Assembly: GCA_030144725.1 (NCBI GenBank)
Contig: JASKMD010000014.1
Location: forward strand, 1,186,350 to 1,250,349
Length of the DNA: 64,000 bases
Origin: Haematococcus lacustris
Taxonomy: Eukaryota; Chlorophyta; Chlorophyceae; Chlamydomonadales; Haematococcaceae
Direction of reading: 5' to 3'
The notes under the pieces are model-generated. The model did no database searches. It was not told the origin of the DNA and saw nothing but the letters and a program-made list of their open reading frames with translations. Numbering within the stretch: the first letter of the stretch is position 1; each line of letters opens with the position of its first letter. This document shows positions 21,588 to 33,825 of the stretch, piece after piece. The position numbers were made by a program, and so were the translations under genes.

Positions 21588-23806
21588 ATGCCCCAGCGCA
21601 GCGCCACGCTTCTGGGTACACTGGAAAGCTGCCCAGGCATGTCGCACATCATCTACTCTTACCTACGGCGTGACGATCTTCGTGCCTGCCGCCTTGTTTG
21701 CAAAAGAGTCCGCTCAGTAATGGATGGCAACATCAAGTATGTCACCATTCACCTAAGACAGGCCAGTACCGTGGAGGACAACGTCGAGCTTTTTGCCCGC
21801 TCATCGATTCGTTCGACAAGTCTGTCACTAAGTAGACCATACGGCCCTGGCAATGCGGAGGTGGCCAGCGAGCTATCTTCAGCGCTGTCAGCACCCTCGC
21901 ACGAGCCCTTGGCAGCTCTGCAGGCTGTGAGGGAGCTGCACCTTGGGATCTTGCAAGTGCCCCTGCACTTGAGCATGGTGGGCAGAACATGATGCCGCTC
22001 TCCCTGTTCTGCTTTACACAAGTTGAGCCACTGCTCCATACATTGTAGGCACTGGCTGTCAGTTTCCCACAGTTGGAAACACTATCCTTTTCCCTCTGTC
22101 AACTTCATCATCGGTCATGCCAAGCTTGGCAGCACCTGAAGCAGCTGTCCTGTTTGGACCTGCAAGAGACCGATATTGGAGTTGGTTGCAGCACAGCTGC
22201 TTCTGCACAGCCCCGGCTGGGAGGGCTGCAGCTCATCAGGGGCCTGACAAGCTTGAAGCTGGACACTGCAAAGGTGTGGTGGGTGGGCTGCAGTCTGTTG
22301 TGGGTATATCACCAGTCCTCATTACATATGCTGATGTGTGTACTTGATGAGCATGTTACTTGTTCTGCGCTCGCCACCTCGCAACTAACATGTCATATTG
22401 CAAGTCACTAGGGCTGTGAACTATTAGTGTGCATCATGTGCTGGTGCCTTGGCCATGCCTAGTCACGCACACTTCAGCTGTGTGGCAAGTCCTTGCCATT
22501 GATGCCACCTGTGCTTTCTTGCAGGTAGACGAGAGCTCCCTGGCTGCATGCACTCAGCTGACCAGGCTGGAGTGCCCCAACAGCTTCCCAGGGCTGTCAC
22601 AGCTGACCCAGCTCCGCCGTGTGGGGATGCATGAGATCAACAGCCTGTCAGCTGTTACAGTACTAGCCTCCCTGCCCCACCTGGATCACTTGCGGTTGGG
22701 GAGTTGGGTCAGCTCAGACCAGCTTGGCAGCAGCCAACCCTTCATCTTCCCGTCCCTGACATGCTTGAAGTTCGTGTCAGTCCATGCAAGCTTCTTGGCT
22801 GCCATGGGCTGCCCCAAGCTGCTGCATTTGGGAATCAACGAGGAGTATGAAGATGGAGCACTAGGCCTGGTTGTGGACTCAGCACCCAGCTTGCGTGCCT
22901 GTGCTGATGGCATCCTCCAACACTGCAGCTATGTGCACCTGACCCGTAAACCTGGTGTGACCCTCACTGATGTGCTGGAGGCCCTGGCACCCTGGCAGCC
23001 CTCCGCTGCAGCCCTCAGCTCTTCATGTGAGGGGATGGGCCTCATGCTGGATGGTGAGAAGCAGATCAGTGCCAGCCACCTGGAGCTGCTGCCCACTGGT
23101 CTTCAGGAGTTATCATTCACGTGAGTGCCAAGCAGCCTTCCGGCACGTTTGACAGAGTAGCAGTATCTAAGCTCATCAGCTCATCAAGGAGAGCGTCACC
23201 TGATAGTGTAGCAAGCCTGATGGTATCTGTACCCGCACCATAGCTGAGCCAGCCATGCAGCATGTGCATCCTGTGGATCGTGCACCTTTCCAACCGCTAC
23301 TGATTGCAAGCAAGCCTGCATGACCAGCCTTGTGTGGACCCTGTGATGCATGAGCTGTGCCTCCCTTGGCATTAGCTTAGCTCAGTGTGCAATGCCTGTG
23401 GAATGAAGAAGAAGTGGGGGCCATGTGATGATGCAGCTGGCACTTGTGCTGCAGCAACTCACATCAAGAACTTGCAGGGTGGTGCTTACCGTCAAAAGCC
23501 GCTCCTCCCTATCTTGTGTCGTGCAGGTGCTGCAGCCTGCTGCCCGGCGCCCTGTACCCTGTGGCAACACGCTTCACCCAACTCAGGCAGCTGACACTTG
23601 CTTGTGGGTGTTTTTGCGCGGAAGAGGACCTTCAGCGGTTGGCCAGTCATGCAGTCCAGGGTGACCGGCTGAGCGTGTCACTAACCACCAATGTCACAGC
23701 AGAATTTGCTAGAGCCTTGCAGCGCCTGAGCAACTCAGCTTGTTGGTGGGGTTGTGGGTTTGGGCCAAGGTTCGAAGCTTTTGCAGACTCAGACTCAGAC
23801 GCCTGA
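21588..23806 (+). CDS. F-box-like/LRR protein, copy D
   Basis: Exons 21588-21977, 22049-22273, 22525-23120 and 23527-23806 give 496 residues. The F-box-like segment (CPGMSHIIYSYLRRDDL, RACRLVCKRVRSVMD) is nearly that of copy A, from which it differs little through exon 1. Exon 3 has LSQLTQLRRVGM and LPHLDHLRLGSW. Exon 4 is the most divergent of the plus-strand copies (CCSLLPGALYPVATRF) and ends in an acidic tail, ADSDSDA. Intron 3 is 406 bp against 227-264 in the other plus-strand copies, through an insertion around 23370-23510. The 5' flank joins the transposon end at 21450. Confidence 0.67.
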
Positions 23807-24219
23807 TTTGGTGACTACACGGGAGGTTTGGGGTATGTGGAGGGGCAGGGGTTGGTCTGCCTTTGATTCTGATGTGGGGCTCAAACATCAGACTGCTCCT
23901 TGCAACCCAAAACGTCCCCTGCTGGCCCCTGGGCACACCCTAGACCTATATCCTGCTTCTTTTGAGGCATTGGACCGCTATCCCCGCTATCATTCCAAAC
24001 ATATTAAGATAATACTCAGAATAGTGAATAGGCCATGCTCGGTGGGGTGGCATAACTGATGTTTGTAGTTTACTTGGTATGCTAGAGACGACAAACAACT
24101 GGTGGTGGATGACCGGCGGGGATAAGTCAACAGGCTGGGGGAGCCAGCAGGAGGGCTTGGGGAGTGGGGTGCGGGTAGGGTGTGAGAGGCAGGGTCAGGG
24201 CACATCCCTGGCTTCTGGT

Positions 24220-24486
24220 GAAAGCGTCAGTAGCCTGCCGTCGCTGGCAGCAAGACAGAAAAGACGCACCGGTGTAGGTGTGCCTGCACCTGCTTTGGAG
24301 GAAGCTGACATTGACCTACTTGGACAGGCGCCGCTCAACGCCTCAGTCAGGCAGATGCCAAAGGAGGCAGTGAGGCTGCTTCCAGGGCAACTCGTGATGG
24401 TGGACGAGTTCTGCACCAGCTGGGTCAGCTCAGCCTACACCAACCCCGTCAAGGCCCTCCTTTTTAGCGCCGCCCGAGTTCTTCAG
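24220..24486 (+). pseudogene. TnpB/Fanzor-like fragment (DExxTS motif)
   Basis: The frame reads LPGQLVMVDEFCTSWVSSAY, which resembles the VDExxTSxxCSxC block before the zinc-ribbon region of TnpB/Fanzor proteins; the cysteine positions are serine/alanine. It ends at a possible donor, CTTCAG then GTGAGA at 24487. Unlike the antisense remnants elsewhere it lies on the plus strand and covers a different part of the protein. The rest of the gene was not found. Confidence 0.42.
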
Positions 24487-26555
24487 GTGAGAGGGTTGAG
24501 GAAAGGGACCCTGCTGTTGCCGTTGCTGTACTGGGGAGTAGCAAGAGAGCTAGAGTAGCAAGAGAGCAAGAGAGTCGTAGGTCCGAGACATTGTGTGGGT
24601 TTGACCGCTACTGTGTCATTGCAATCCACTAGCCCGTGCTGCTGCTGCTGCTGCTGCTGCTGCACCTTGCTGCCACCGGGTGGCGCTTGCAGCTAAGGGC
24701 AGCAGGGCTGAAGCTGGGGCGGGCGGTCAGGCGCTGTAGCCTGGCCTGTGGCACATCAGCAGGTGGTGCCAGCTGTTCCGTGGGAGTCACACCTGCTGGC
24801 ACAGCCCGTTGCTGCTTTGTGAGCACAGCCTTGGCTGCAGCCTTTTGCCTCACCTTGGCGGCACCTCACCCCGCAGCTAATACACATGATGCTGAAACCT
24901 ATCATCATCATCCATGGTGCTGCGGGTATCTGCAGGTGTGCAGGGACGTTTGCTCCTGCCGTGCTGGCAGCTGCATGGAACCTGCCTACCCCATGCTCAA
25001 GCAGCTGTAGCACTCCATTTCACTCCATTGGAGCAAGCCATTCAAACGTAAAATGTCTGACATGGTCAGGGCACGTGCGGCGTTAAAGGACCGCCGGTGT
25101 GTGTTCTGTGAGTCCATGACTCGCTTTTACCCATGCTGTCCATGCAGGTCTGAACCCCAGGTGCAGCCATAAGGTAGGGCATGGCCAGCTGCGCCTTGAT
25201 GTGTCTCCGGCAGTATGTCTCCGCGTTTCTGCAATGCTGCCAAAGGTAAGTGGCCAACCTCCTGGTGCTGGTGTTCTTTTGCTGGCACCAGGTGCTGGGG
25301 CGTTGCTTGCAGCAGAGTAAAGAGAGGCCAGCTGTCGTTCCCTTGTTTGCCTTGAGCACTTCAACACCTGCTGCGTGTGGCGACAGTGCTCAGCCGCGTG
25401 CCCCTGTCCCGCCATGGTGTGTGGGCGGCTGGGCAGTAGTGGTGGCCTGGGTGGTGGTGGGGGAGTAGGTAGCAACAGGTTGGGAGGTGAGGTGTGGTGC
25501 AGGCCATTGTTCTTACTAGCCCACATGAGCTCAGGCTCGAGAGATGTCTGCCCCGGCACCACCACCATGCTGACGCCCAGGGACAAGCTCCTGTCCCGCA
25601 TGTGCACTCCAGGATGCAAGGCACTGCCTCGCCCCGCATGCCTACAAATGTGCAGTGGGGAACAGGCTGCGGTGACGAATCCGTCCCATCAAGTGTCACA
25701 AGTGGCTCCCTGCAGACTGTGAGCAGTCTGCTGTTGTTTTGATGACTGCTCTGCTCATAAGGGGACGCCTCGATATCAATATCCATGATGCTTCACCCAG
25801 TGCTGCACAACCAGGCTGGCTATGGCATTGATGCCTATCTTGATATCATTACCAAAAGCAGCCAACCCAGCTGGCAGCTAGCAGTCCGTGTATCCGCCAT
25901 TCTGCCCCTCGCTTGACAGCAGCTTTCTGTTGCAGCTGGCTGATGCACGTTGGCAGGTCTCTCATGCTAACGAATGCAATGCCGGCTGTCATGCTGGCAA
26001 TGCAGACCCCTTGGAGGCCGTGGCACTATGATGCTGATGGGGATGATGGCCAGCACCTCAGTGACTTGAGAGGGTAGGTTGCTGGCAAATGGCTGCACCC
26101 GCGTCTTTGCACCTGTTACTGTTGCTATCATGACATGCACAATGTCAGGCCGCTTGCATGTGCAGCTGTCGAACTTGTTGCAACTGATCGGCATGCACAC
26201 TTGGCCCTGCCCTGCCCAGCCCAGCCCAGCCCTATTTTGCCATCACCACCTCCCAGTCCAACCACCTCTCCACCATCTCCCATCCTCACGACCTGCCCGC
26301 CCCAATCCAACCCGGACAGGCCCAACCCATCATGCACCCCATGTCTGCATCTGAGTTTGCAACAGCATTATGGGGCAGGTGCCAATTGGGTCACTGCAGA
26401 GCATTCGGTCCCTCGTGCAAGGCCAGCATGTTTGCAACCATGCATCATGTGAAGTGAATAGCCAGAGGGCCTGGTGTTCAAGACTGCCACTTTGCCATGT
26501 GCCATCTAATCCTCCCTCCGCATCTTGGAGCCCTCGCAGTTTTACTGGTAGAGTT
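24487..26555. other. No recognised gene; (CTG)n tract
   Basis: Holds a short CTG repeat at about 24638-24663 and low-complexity C-rich DNA at 26215-26330. Open frames here have no recognisable domains. The last part (26440-26560) leads into the 3' UTR-like repeat shared with the other blocks. Confidence 0.35.
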
Positions 26556-26615
26556 CTATGTGTTCACCGCCGGTGTAAGCAGTCCTGCCAGCCTGGGGGA
26601 GGTTAAGGTGTGCTG
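26556..26615 (+). repeat. End of selenoprotein T 3' UTR-like repeat, unit D
   Basis: CACCGCCGGTGTAAGCAGTC followed by CTGCCAGCCTGGG and GGTTAAGGTGTGCTGG matches 11379-11426 and 3664-3700. The rest of the unit has been lost or replaced downstream of copy D. Confidence 0.6.
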
Positions 26616-26882
26616 GGTAATAGTGGACGCCTACCTAATACCCTGAGGCTCAGCTGTGACACGCCTGATAAAATGTTCGCATGGGTCAGTTTGGGTCACA
26701 CAGGCCACCCCAGGACATCGCGTTTGCACCATCCCGCTCTATAGCTCAAGCCGTGTCTGTGTCGCTGGCCTCTAGTACGGCCGCGATGGTGGTGGGCGAA
26801 CATGTTCCCTCGCGGATGAGCTTATAAAAAGGCATCTCTATCACTAGGCATCGCACAAATTGTTCCAGCGACGCGTTGCAAA
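26616..26882. other. Intergenic flank of inverted-arm element
   Basis: No gene seen. A TATAAAAAGG-like sequence lies at 26823-26832. Confidence 0.3.
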
Positions 26883-27616
26883 ATCACGTGACTGTCCAGT
26901 CGAGCGCAACAGGAGCCGGGGGTGCATCTATAGTCCTAGTTTGCTCAGGTACGTGGCGTAATACCAATAAACGCGACATGCCCCATGCCTTGACTGACCA
27001 GAATTCGGTGTTTCTCTGACTGGCGCCAGGCACTAGCAAGGGCTCCATCCGCGACCGTTGGCACACACATGTGTCCGTGGCAAACCCATCTACACAACAG
27101 GTAAGGTTGCTGCAACATGCAAGTGAGGTGTGAGTGACAACTTCACAACAAGCCCATGGCACGCCCAGCCATGCCACAGCCATGTTTACAATTGAAATGG
27201 TATGCCACTTAGCTAGTGGCCCGCTTGCACCCACATGAAACTACAGCCCAAGTTTCATTTGGCGCTGACGATGCGTACAACACTAACATGGGTATGCAAC
27301 CCCCCAAGCTCATGTCCTCTCACTACCACCATGTGCCATCCTATTCGGCTGCAGGAAGGCATGCCAAGGTGTCTCTGTTGAGGTGTGTGATGGCAAGCAT
27401 GGGTCTAGTTGGTGACAGGTGACATGTGCACCGCCACAGCATCCAACCAGTCAGCTATGTGCATGTTCCACACTGGCTTCACGGTGGGCTGCCCATTGCC
27501 CACCACAGCCCACAACTCTTGCTGCATGGTGGCTGTTTGCCCACAGGCTGACCGTGCTTCACCCGGGCTGGTAGAGGCGCAGGGCAGCGGCAGCGGCGGA
27601 TGCGCCAGCAGTGGGG

Positions 27617-27621
27617 CAAAG
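27617..27621. other. Target-site duplication CAAAG, left copy
   Basis: CAAAG directly before the 5' LTR (TGTAAGG). The matching copy is at 34289-34293, directly after the 3' LTR (GTTACA). Confidence 0.85.
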
Positions 27622-27921
27622 TGTAAGGGCGCGCTCCGCGTAGTCCCTTAGTGTCGTCTGGGCTGTCGCGGTTAACCCGAGGCAGCTACAGGATATCGGT
27701 CACACCGCATTAGTGTGAGTTGGCAGGTTAAGCCTAGCAGCGTAAGCTGTGAGGACAATTGGTTCGATTCCAGGGGGCCCCGTTCTAAGCCCTAGCCTTC
27801 TCACGTTGGTGCCTTGTGGCCGACTGTTTAAGTACCCGCGGCTCGAGTGCCCTCGCGGCCGGCTCAGTGTTACATATGGTTCAAACGGTCCAACGTCGCC
27901 TTTATAAGGCTGCACGTTACA
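27622..27921 (+). repeat. 5' LTR of chromovirus, with tRNA-type B box
   Basis: 300 bp, begins TGTAAGGGCGCG and ends GCACGTTACA. GGTTCGATTCC at 27761-27771 is an exact Pol III B-box sequence, about 40 bp after TGGCAGGTTAAG, which is A-box-like. TTTATAAGG lies near the 3' end at 27901. Confidence 0.9.
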
Positions 27922-27945
27922 AGTGGTTTCCGACCGATAAGCCAG
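27922..27945 (+). other. Putative primer-binding site region
   Basis: TGGTTTCCGACCGATAAG begins 2 bp after the 5' LTR and has the TGG start expected of a tRNA primer-binding site. I could not match it to a particular tRNA. Confidence 0.35.
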
Positions 27946-28357
27946 TTACTGTAAACACTCCGCCTCGACCATGTAAAAGATGGTTCGAAGTGTTTGCGTG
28001 TCTTACACAGTCACTGCAGAGGATTAGGCTCGCGCTGAGCGCTCTTAAACAAAGCCTCGAAACACACAAAACATCGAGCTCGCCGAAATGGGGCCGAGAA
28101 TAAGGCATATCTGGAGTCTCTCTATGAGCGGGCCCGTGCATTGTAGGATATGTTGACCTTGCAGGCGAGCGTGACAGTGACGGAAAAGCTGGCGAGCGGG
28201 ACGTGCCTAGTGAGTAGCTCCGGCCGGCCTCCTGGCCCGCGAGGACCTCCTGGCCGATATCCACGCACAAGCTTGCCGCTGCTGAAGCCGTTGCTGCTGG
28301 GTTAAGTCGCGCTGATGCTCTTGCTCTTGCGTCCCCAGCCGGTCTCGTCAGCCCTCC

Positions 28358-29373
28358 ATGCAGGCAGAAATGCAGCCTTGCAATACTGTGGCTAGCATCT
28401 TCGACATGCAATGTTTCACTGCTCGTCGACCTGCTGCTAATGCTGGTGTACCCCAGTCTGCTTGCTTGCAGGAGGCTGGTCCCCAGCCTGCAGGTGGGTC
28501 TACAGGTCCGCATGCTTTTGCTGCAGCCCTTATAGTTAGTGGCACCTTTGCTGCTCAGCCTGCTGCTCAGCCTGCTGCTCAGCCTGCTGCCCAGCCTGCT
28601 GCTCAGCCTGCTGCCCAGCCTGCTGTGCACAGTGTTGCTGCTGTTGCACACCAGTCTGCTGTTCTGCATGTAGCTGGTCCCCAGCCTGCAGGTGGGTCTA
28701 CAGGTCCGCATGCTTTTGCTGCAGCCCTTATAGGTAGTGGCACCTTTGCTGCCCAGCCTGCTGCTCAGCCTGCTGCTCAGCCTGCTGCCCAGCCAGTTGT
28801 GCACAGTGTTGCTGCTGTTGCACCCAGTCTGCTTGCTTGCAGGAGGCTGGTCCCCAGCCTGCAGGTGGGTCTACAGGTCCGCATGCTTATGCTGCAGCCC
28901 ATGAAGGTAATGGTACCTCTGCTGCCCAGCCGGCTGCCCAACCTGCTGTGCACAATGCTCCATGCACTTCTGCTGCTGCTGCATCTGCTGCACGTGTTGC
29001 ATTCACTGCTGCACCAGCCACAGTGGCCCAGGGTGCTCCTGCCTCTGGCAGGACTCCTGTAGGACAGAGCCCTAGTAAGCCTGTCCCCAAGCCATCAGCA
29101 TCTATTGCTGCAATCCGTCAGAAGTATGCTGGGCTAGCTGGTGGCTCTGCCCCACTCCCACCTACTGCTGTGCCTCTGGCACATGACACTGTGGTGCACC
29201 CCCACAGGGGCTTGCCCCCTGTTGAGCATTGGTCTGATAACAGCCTTGCTCAGGGTAAACGTGCTGTCACCTTCCTTAAGGATCTGGAGGTGCAATGTGC
29301 TAACAATAACCTTAATCCTGCCCTTGCACTGCCATCCTCATGTTCAAGTCCATCAGGTATTCAGATGCCCTGA
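28358..29373 (+). pseudogene. Chromovirus gag-like region, frameshifted, with tandem repeats
   Basis: Starts at ATG 28358. A ~120-190-bp unit (CTGGTCCCCAGCCTGCAGG to ACCTTTGCTGC) is repeated three times between 28470 and 28925, with inner CAGCCTGCTGCT repeats coding for AAQP. The third unit lacks one base near 28829 compared with the second, which moves the frame; the new frame stays open to 29373 and contains the gag-like FLKDLEVQCANNNLNPAL. No zinc knuckle was seen. It has the position and composition of gag but is not intact. Confidence 0.6.
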
Positions 29374-29489
29374 CACACAGCGGGTACACCCCATGGGACT
29401 ATTACTGCAAGCACTTCATTGAGATGGTAGGGGAAGACTGTGACTGACCTTAACCATGCTCATGGCCAGCTAATGAACTCTAAGCTGCT

Positions 29490-30404
29490 GTGCATGTCTC
29501 TAAGTGTGATCCTGCAGGAGTACATTACAAACTTCAGCAATACCATCACTTTGTGTGGTACAGGGTGAATGAACATGGCATTGATTGTGGTCACTGTTTA
29601 GAGGGGCCTCACCCCCTAACTGGCCCAGTGGCTAAGGACCTCATGTCCTTGGCACACCCCACTCTTGACAATGCTGTGGCTTCAGCATTGTACCAGCTGC
29701 TGGTTCTGGGGTCACCCCATGCAAGTGTGGTGGTGTTAGTGTCGTGGCTGCTGTTCGTCCGCAGATCGCCGCCGTCCGGGCAGCCCTCACTCTCACTCCT
29801 GGTCACTCCGGCCGCGCCGGTGGCGCTGGTGGCTCCGCCGCTTCCCGTGCCTACCCTGCAGCTCCCACGGCTCCGCCGTCTGCTGCCCCGCCTACCGCGG
29901 TATGATGTGTTTTTGGGTGATGACTGGCTGTATGCTGTAACCCCACACACTCATTCATCAGCACCGACTTTGCTGTCAAGCATGCATTGCCATAGAGCTT
30001 GTACTCCAAAGCTTATCAGTGGCTGCTGGCTGCTGGCACACTTCTTGTGTGTCACTGGTGCCACACACTCTTTCATCAGCATAGCATTTGCTTCCAAGCA
30101 TGCACTGCTGCTGTCTACTCTACCCAAAGCACAACAGTGGTCCCTTGCTGACAATACCACTTTATCCTGCCATCAGTTTGCTGCTGTGGACTTATGTCTG
30201 CCTGGCCACTGTGCCACATGCAAGCTGACGGTCATGCCTAGCTTCGTGCAGGGTTATAATGTGCTTCTGGGTGATGATTGGCTGTTTGCCAACAAGGCTA
30301 TCCTTTCTTATGAGGGTAAAACCCTTTCTCTTTCTGCTGCTGGCAAGACTGCTGTGACTCTGCCATGTCCTGCTGTGGCAGCCCCTAAGTATGTTGGGCA
30401 ATGA
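29490..30404 (+). pseudogene. Chromovirus gag end/protease, damaged
   Basis: Retropepsin-like text CVTGATHSFIS lies at about 30047-30080, with the flap-side block YNVLLGDDWL at 30256-30285. The usual catalytic DSG/DTG is VTG here, so the aspartate is lost. A partly similar stretch occurs upstream (YDVFLGDDWL and THSSAPTLLSS, about 29902-29970), indicating an internal duplication. A GC-rich insert at 29755-29900 differs from its surroundings. The frame ends at TGA 30402-30404 and then resumes. Confidence 0.6.
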
Positions 30405-30866
30405 TCTGCTGTAAGACCAACCCCTGCATTCTTAATCAATGCTCTCAAAGCCAAGCCTGAGTTAATCTCAGCTACCCAGGCGTCCAGGTGGCTCCTTAAA
30501 GGAGGCCGTGCTGTGGTTGCTTTAGTCATGGCTGAAGGCTCAGCCTCTGCCAGTCCTGGTACACCCAGTGACCAAGACAACCCACACATACCTGCAGCTA
30601 TCAAAGCTGAGCTGCAAACCCTACTCAATGAGTACAGTGATGTATTTAAACCACTCACTGATACCCCCCCTGAACGTCCTGTGGGTCATACCATACCCCT
30701 GGTCCCTGACGCCCGTCCACCTGTGACCCCCATGTACCGCCTCAGTAAACCTGAGCAAGAGGAGCTCAAGAGACAGATCCAGGACTACCTGAGCAAAGGT
30801 ATGATTGAGCCCAGCTCCTCCCCCTATGCTGCACCCATCCTGTTTGTGCAGGAAAAAGTCAGGTGA
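30405..30866 (+). pseudogene. Chromovirus linker and RT N-terminus, after in-frame TGA
   Basis: Continues in the same frame as the protease after TGA 30402-30404. It contains the RT N-terminal text HTIPLVPDARPPVTPMYRLS and ends FVQEKVR at 30866. The frame then moves to that of the main pol segment at the A5 run 30853-30857. Confidence 0.65.
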
Positions 30867-33651
30867 GCTACGTATGTGCATTGACTACCGTCAGCTCAAC
30901 AAGCTCACACTACGTGACCAATATCCCCTGCCCAGGATTGATGATCTGTTTGACAGGTTGTCAGGGTGTTCTGTCTTCTCCTCCCTTGACCTACAAGCTG
31001 GTTACCACCAGATCAGGATCACCCCTGAAGACGTCCCCAAGACTGCCTTCAGGACTCCTGAAGGTCACTTCCAATTCAAGGTGCTGTCCTTTGGCCTGAC
31101 CAATGCCCCTGCCACCTTCCAGCGTGTCATGAATGATGCTTTTGCACCTGTCCTGGGCAAGTGTGCACTAGTGTACCTAGATGACATACTGGTCATGTCT
31201 AAGTCTCTACCTGAGCACTTGCAGCACCTACGCCTTGTCTTTGACCTGCTGCGTAAAAACAAACTGTATGCCAAGATGTCCAAATGTGAGTTCATGCAGC
31301 TCACCCTCAGGTTTCTTGGGCATGTGATCTCAGCTGGTGCCATCTCTGTGGACCCTGACAAGGTGAGGGCCATTGTTGACTGGCCTGTCCCTTCGTCCCT
31401 GACCCAGCTGCAGTCCTTCCTGGGTGCTGCCAACTTTGTGCGCAAGTTTGTGCAAGGCTTCAGTGCCATCTCAGCACCCCTGACTGATCTGTGTGGCAAG
31501 CTCAGTGCCACATTCCCATGGCACTCCTGGCCTGACCATGAACGTCATGCCTTCTATGAGCTCAAAGCTGCTGTGGCTAACGTGCCTATGCTGCGCCTGC
31601 CAGATCACACCCAGCCCTTCCAGGTGTACTGTGATGCCTCACTCCAAGGAGTAGGTGCAGTCCTGATGCAGGATGGGTATCCCCTTGCCTATCTGAGCAA
31701 GAAGTTGTCCTCTGCTGAGGTCAACTACACCACAGGTGAGCAAGAGATGCTTGCTCTTGTCACCGCATGCAAGGAATGGCGTTGCTACCTTGAAGGTGTG
31801 CCATTCACTCTGTTCACCGACCATAAGCCTTTGATTTCACTGCCTACACAGAAGAATCTGTCTAGGCGTCAGGCTAGGTGGATGGAGCTGCTGTCTAGGT
31901 TTGACTTTAAACTTGAGTACATCCCAGGTCCAGTCAACCCAGCAGATCCTTTATCCCGGTTAATCACTGGCCCCCAGGAAGGTGCCACTGTGTGTGCAAT
32001 GCTCACCAGACGGCAGGCCAAACTTTCCTGTGGGGGGGAGGGAGCTAGTGGTGCTAGAGCCCTTGAGGCCAATGCCCCTGCTGCCGTCACTGCGAAATCC
32101 TCCTTAACTCCAGAGATTACTGAAAATACTGCTGATACAAGCCATAACAGGGACCTCGTTCCCCTGGTCACCTGTACATCTGACACCTCAGTGCACTATC
32201 CTGCGGCTCCTGCCCATCCTCTGGGTTTGTCTGATCAACTCATCCAAGGATACCGGCTTGACCCTGCGTTTAATGCTGAAGCTGATCTGTCCAGCATGTA
32301 CCAGGACACACATGGCCTATGGCGGCTCACTGGTAAGGATAAGGTAGTGGTTCCCAATGACTCTGAGCTGCGCAACCACATCTTGCACGAGATGCATGAT
32401 GCAGTCTATTCAGGTCATGTGGGTATCAGCAAAACCCTGGAACGTGTGTCACGTGTGTTTTGGTGGAACACAATGCGTGCTGACGTCAGGTACTATGTGT
32501 CCACATGTGATGCCTGTCAACGTGACAAGGCGTCTACACTCAAGCCAGGTGGCCTGCTCAACCCTCTGTCTATACCTGACTACCGCTGGGAGTCTGTGTC
32601 CATGGACTTCATTACCAAGCTACCCTCTGGGTCACATGGGTATGATGCTATCTGTGTCTTTGTGGACAGGCTCAGCAAGATGGTCCACTTTGTGCCATGC
32701 CGTGAGGACCTGAAGGCACGCCGTTTTGCACAACTGTTCATTGACCATGTGTACAAACTGCATGGCATGCCTGCTGAGCTGATCTCTGACCGGGGCTCAC
32801 TGTTCACAAGTGTGTTCTGGCGTGAGGTCATGAGGCGCTGTGGCTCTAAGCCTGCCCTCTCATCATCTTATCATCCACAGTCTGATGGCCAGACAGAGAG
32901 GTATAACCGTGTGTTAGAGGAGATGCTCAGGCACTACATCTCACCTACTCAATCTGACTGGCCTGACTACTTAGCCTTGGCTGAGTTTGCTGTCAACAAC
33001 TCGTGGCAGGAGTCCATCCAGTCCACCCCCTTCCTGGTCAACACAGGTCAGTCCCCTGTGACTATTGGCCTACGTGATCTGCCTTATGGGGGCCGTTGTC
33101 CCTCTGCTCATGCCTTTACCCGTTGGTGGCAGGATGCTGTTGCCAATGCCAGGAAGTGCATGGCTGCAGCCCAATCCCGTCAGTCTGCCTATGCCAATAA
33201 GGCCAGGCGTGACGTTGAGTACAAGGTGGGCCAGAAGGTGTTGCTCAGCACCAAGAATCTCAAGCTTAAGCCTGGGAAGGCTCGCAAGCTCATACCTAGG
33301 TATGTGGGTCCCTTTGAGATCCTGCTTCTGGTTGGTGCAGTTGCTGTCAAGCTAGACCTGCCTGCCAGCATGAGCCGTCTGCACCCTGTCTTCCATGTGT
33401 CACTCATCAAGCCATACACTGGCACTGATGTTGGCTTCATGCCACCTCCTGTGACCTGGATGGATGAGACTCCTGTGTACTATGTTGAGCGTTTGCTTGA
33501 CCACAAGGGTGTGAAAGACAACAAAGCCGGTTTCTACCTGGTGCAGTGGGAGGGCTATGACTCCACTCACAACACCTGGGAGCCCAGGTCCTACCTGACT
33601 GGCTGTGACAAGGTTTTGGCTGAATACAATGCCATCCATCACCTTACCTAG
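30858..33651 (+). CDS. Chromovirus pol: RT, RNase H, integrase, chromodomain
   Basis: About 930 uninterrupted residues. RT: LRMCIDYRQLNK, SSLDLQAGYHQIRI, LSFGLTNAPATFQ and the active site YLDD (31176-31187). RNase H: VYCDASLQGVGAVL near 31626, later TDHKPL. Integrase: HHCC finger (about 32388-32520, ending CDAC), then D at about 32605, D in ISDRGSLF about 32789 and E in GQTERYN about 32897. The C-terminal chromodomain is YYVERLLDHKG with QWEGYDSTHNTWEP (33478-33590). It is entered from the upstream frame by a one-base shift, so it lacks a start of its own. All catalytic residues that I can see are present. Confidence 0.9.
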
Positions 33652-33689
33652 GTCCCCTGCATGCATGCTGCTGCGCTGCTGCATGGTGG

Positions 33690-33825
33690 CACCCTCTCTC
33701 TCCCTCTCTCTCTCTCCCTCTCTGTGCTTTCAAAGCTGAGTGCAGTCACGAGTGCAGTCATGAGTGCAGTCACGAGTGCAGTCACGAGTGCAGTCATGAG
33801 TGCAGTCACGAGTGCAGTCACTACT
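33690..33825 (+). repeat. CT-rich tract and 12-bp tandem repeats in chromovirus 3' region
   Basis: CTCTCTCCCT repeats at 33690-33725 are followed by seven or so copies of GAGTGCAGTCAC/T at about 33739-33823, between the pol stop and the 3' LTR. Confidence 0.8.

Noticed and set aside
24636..25010. Secreted protein with poly-leucine start
   Set aside because: The leucine run is a CTG microsatellite; the remainder is Cys/Ala-rich low complexity without a domain.
27741..27785. Genuine tRNA gene in the LTR
   Set aside because: Only a B box, part of a T-arm and a weak A box; no acceptor stem or anticodon arm could be paired.
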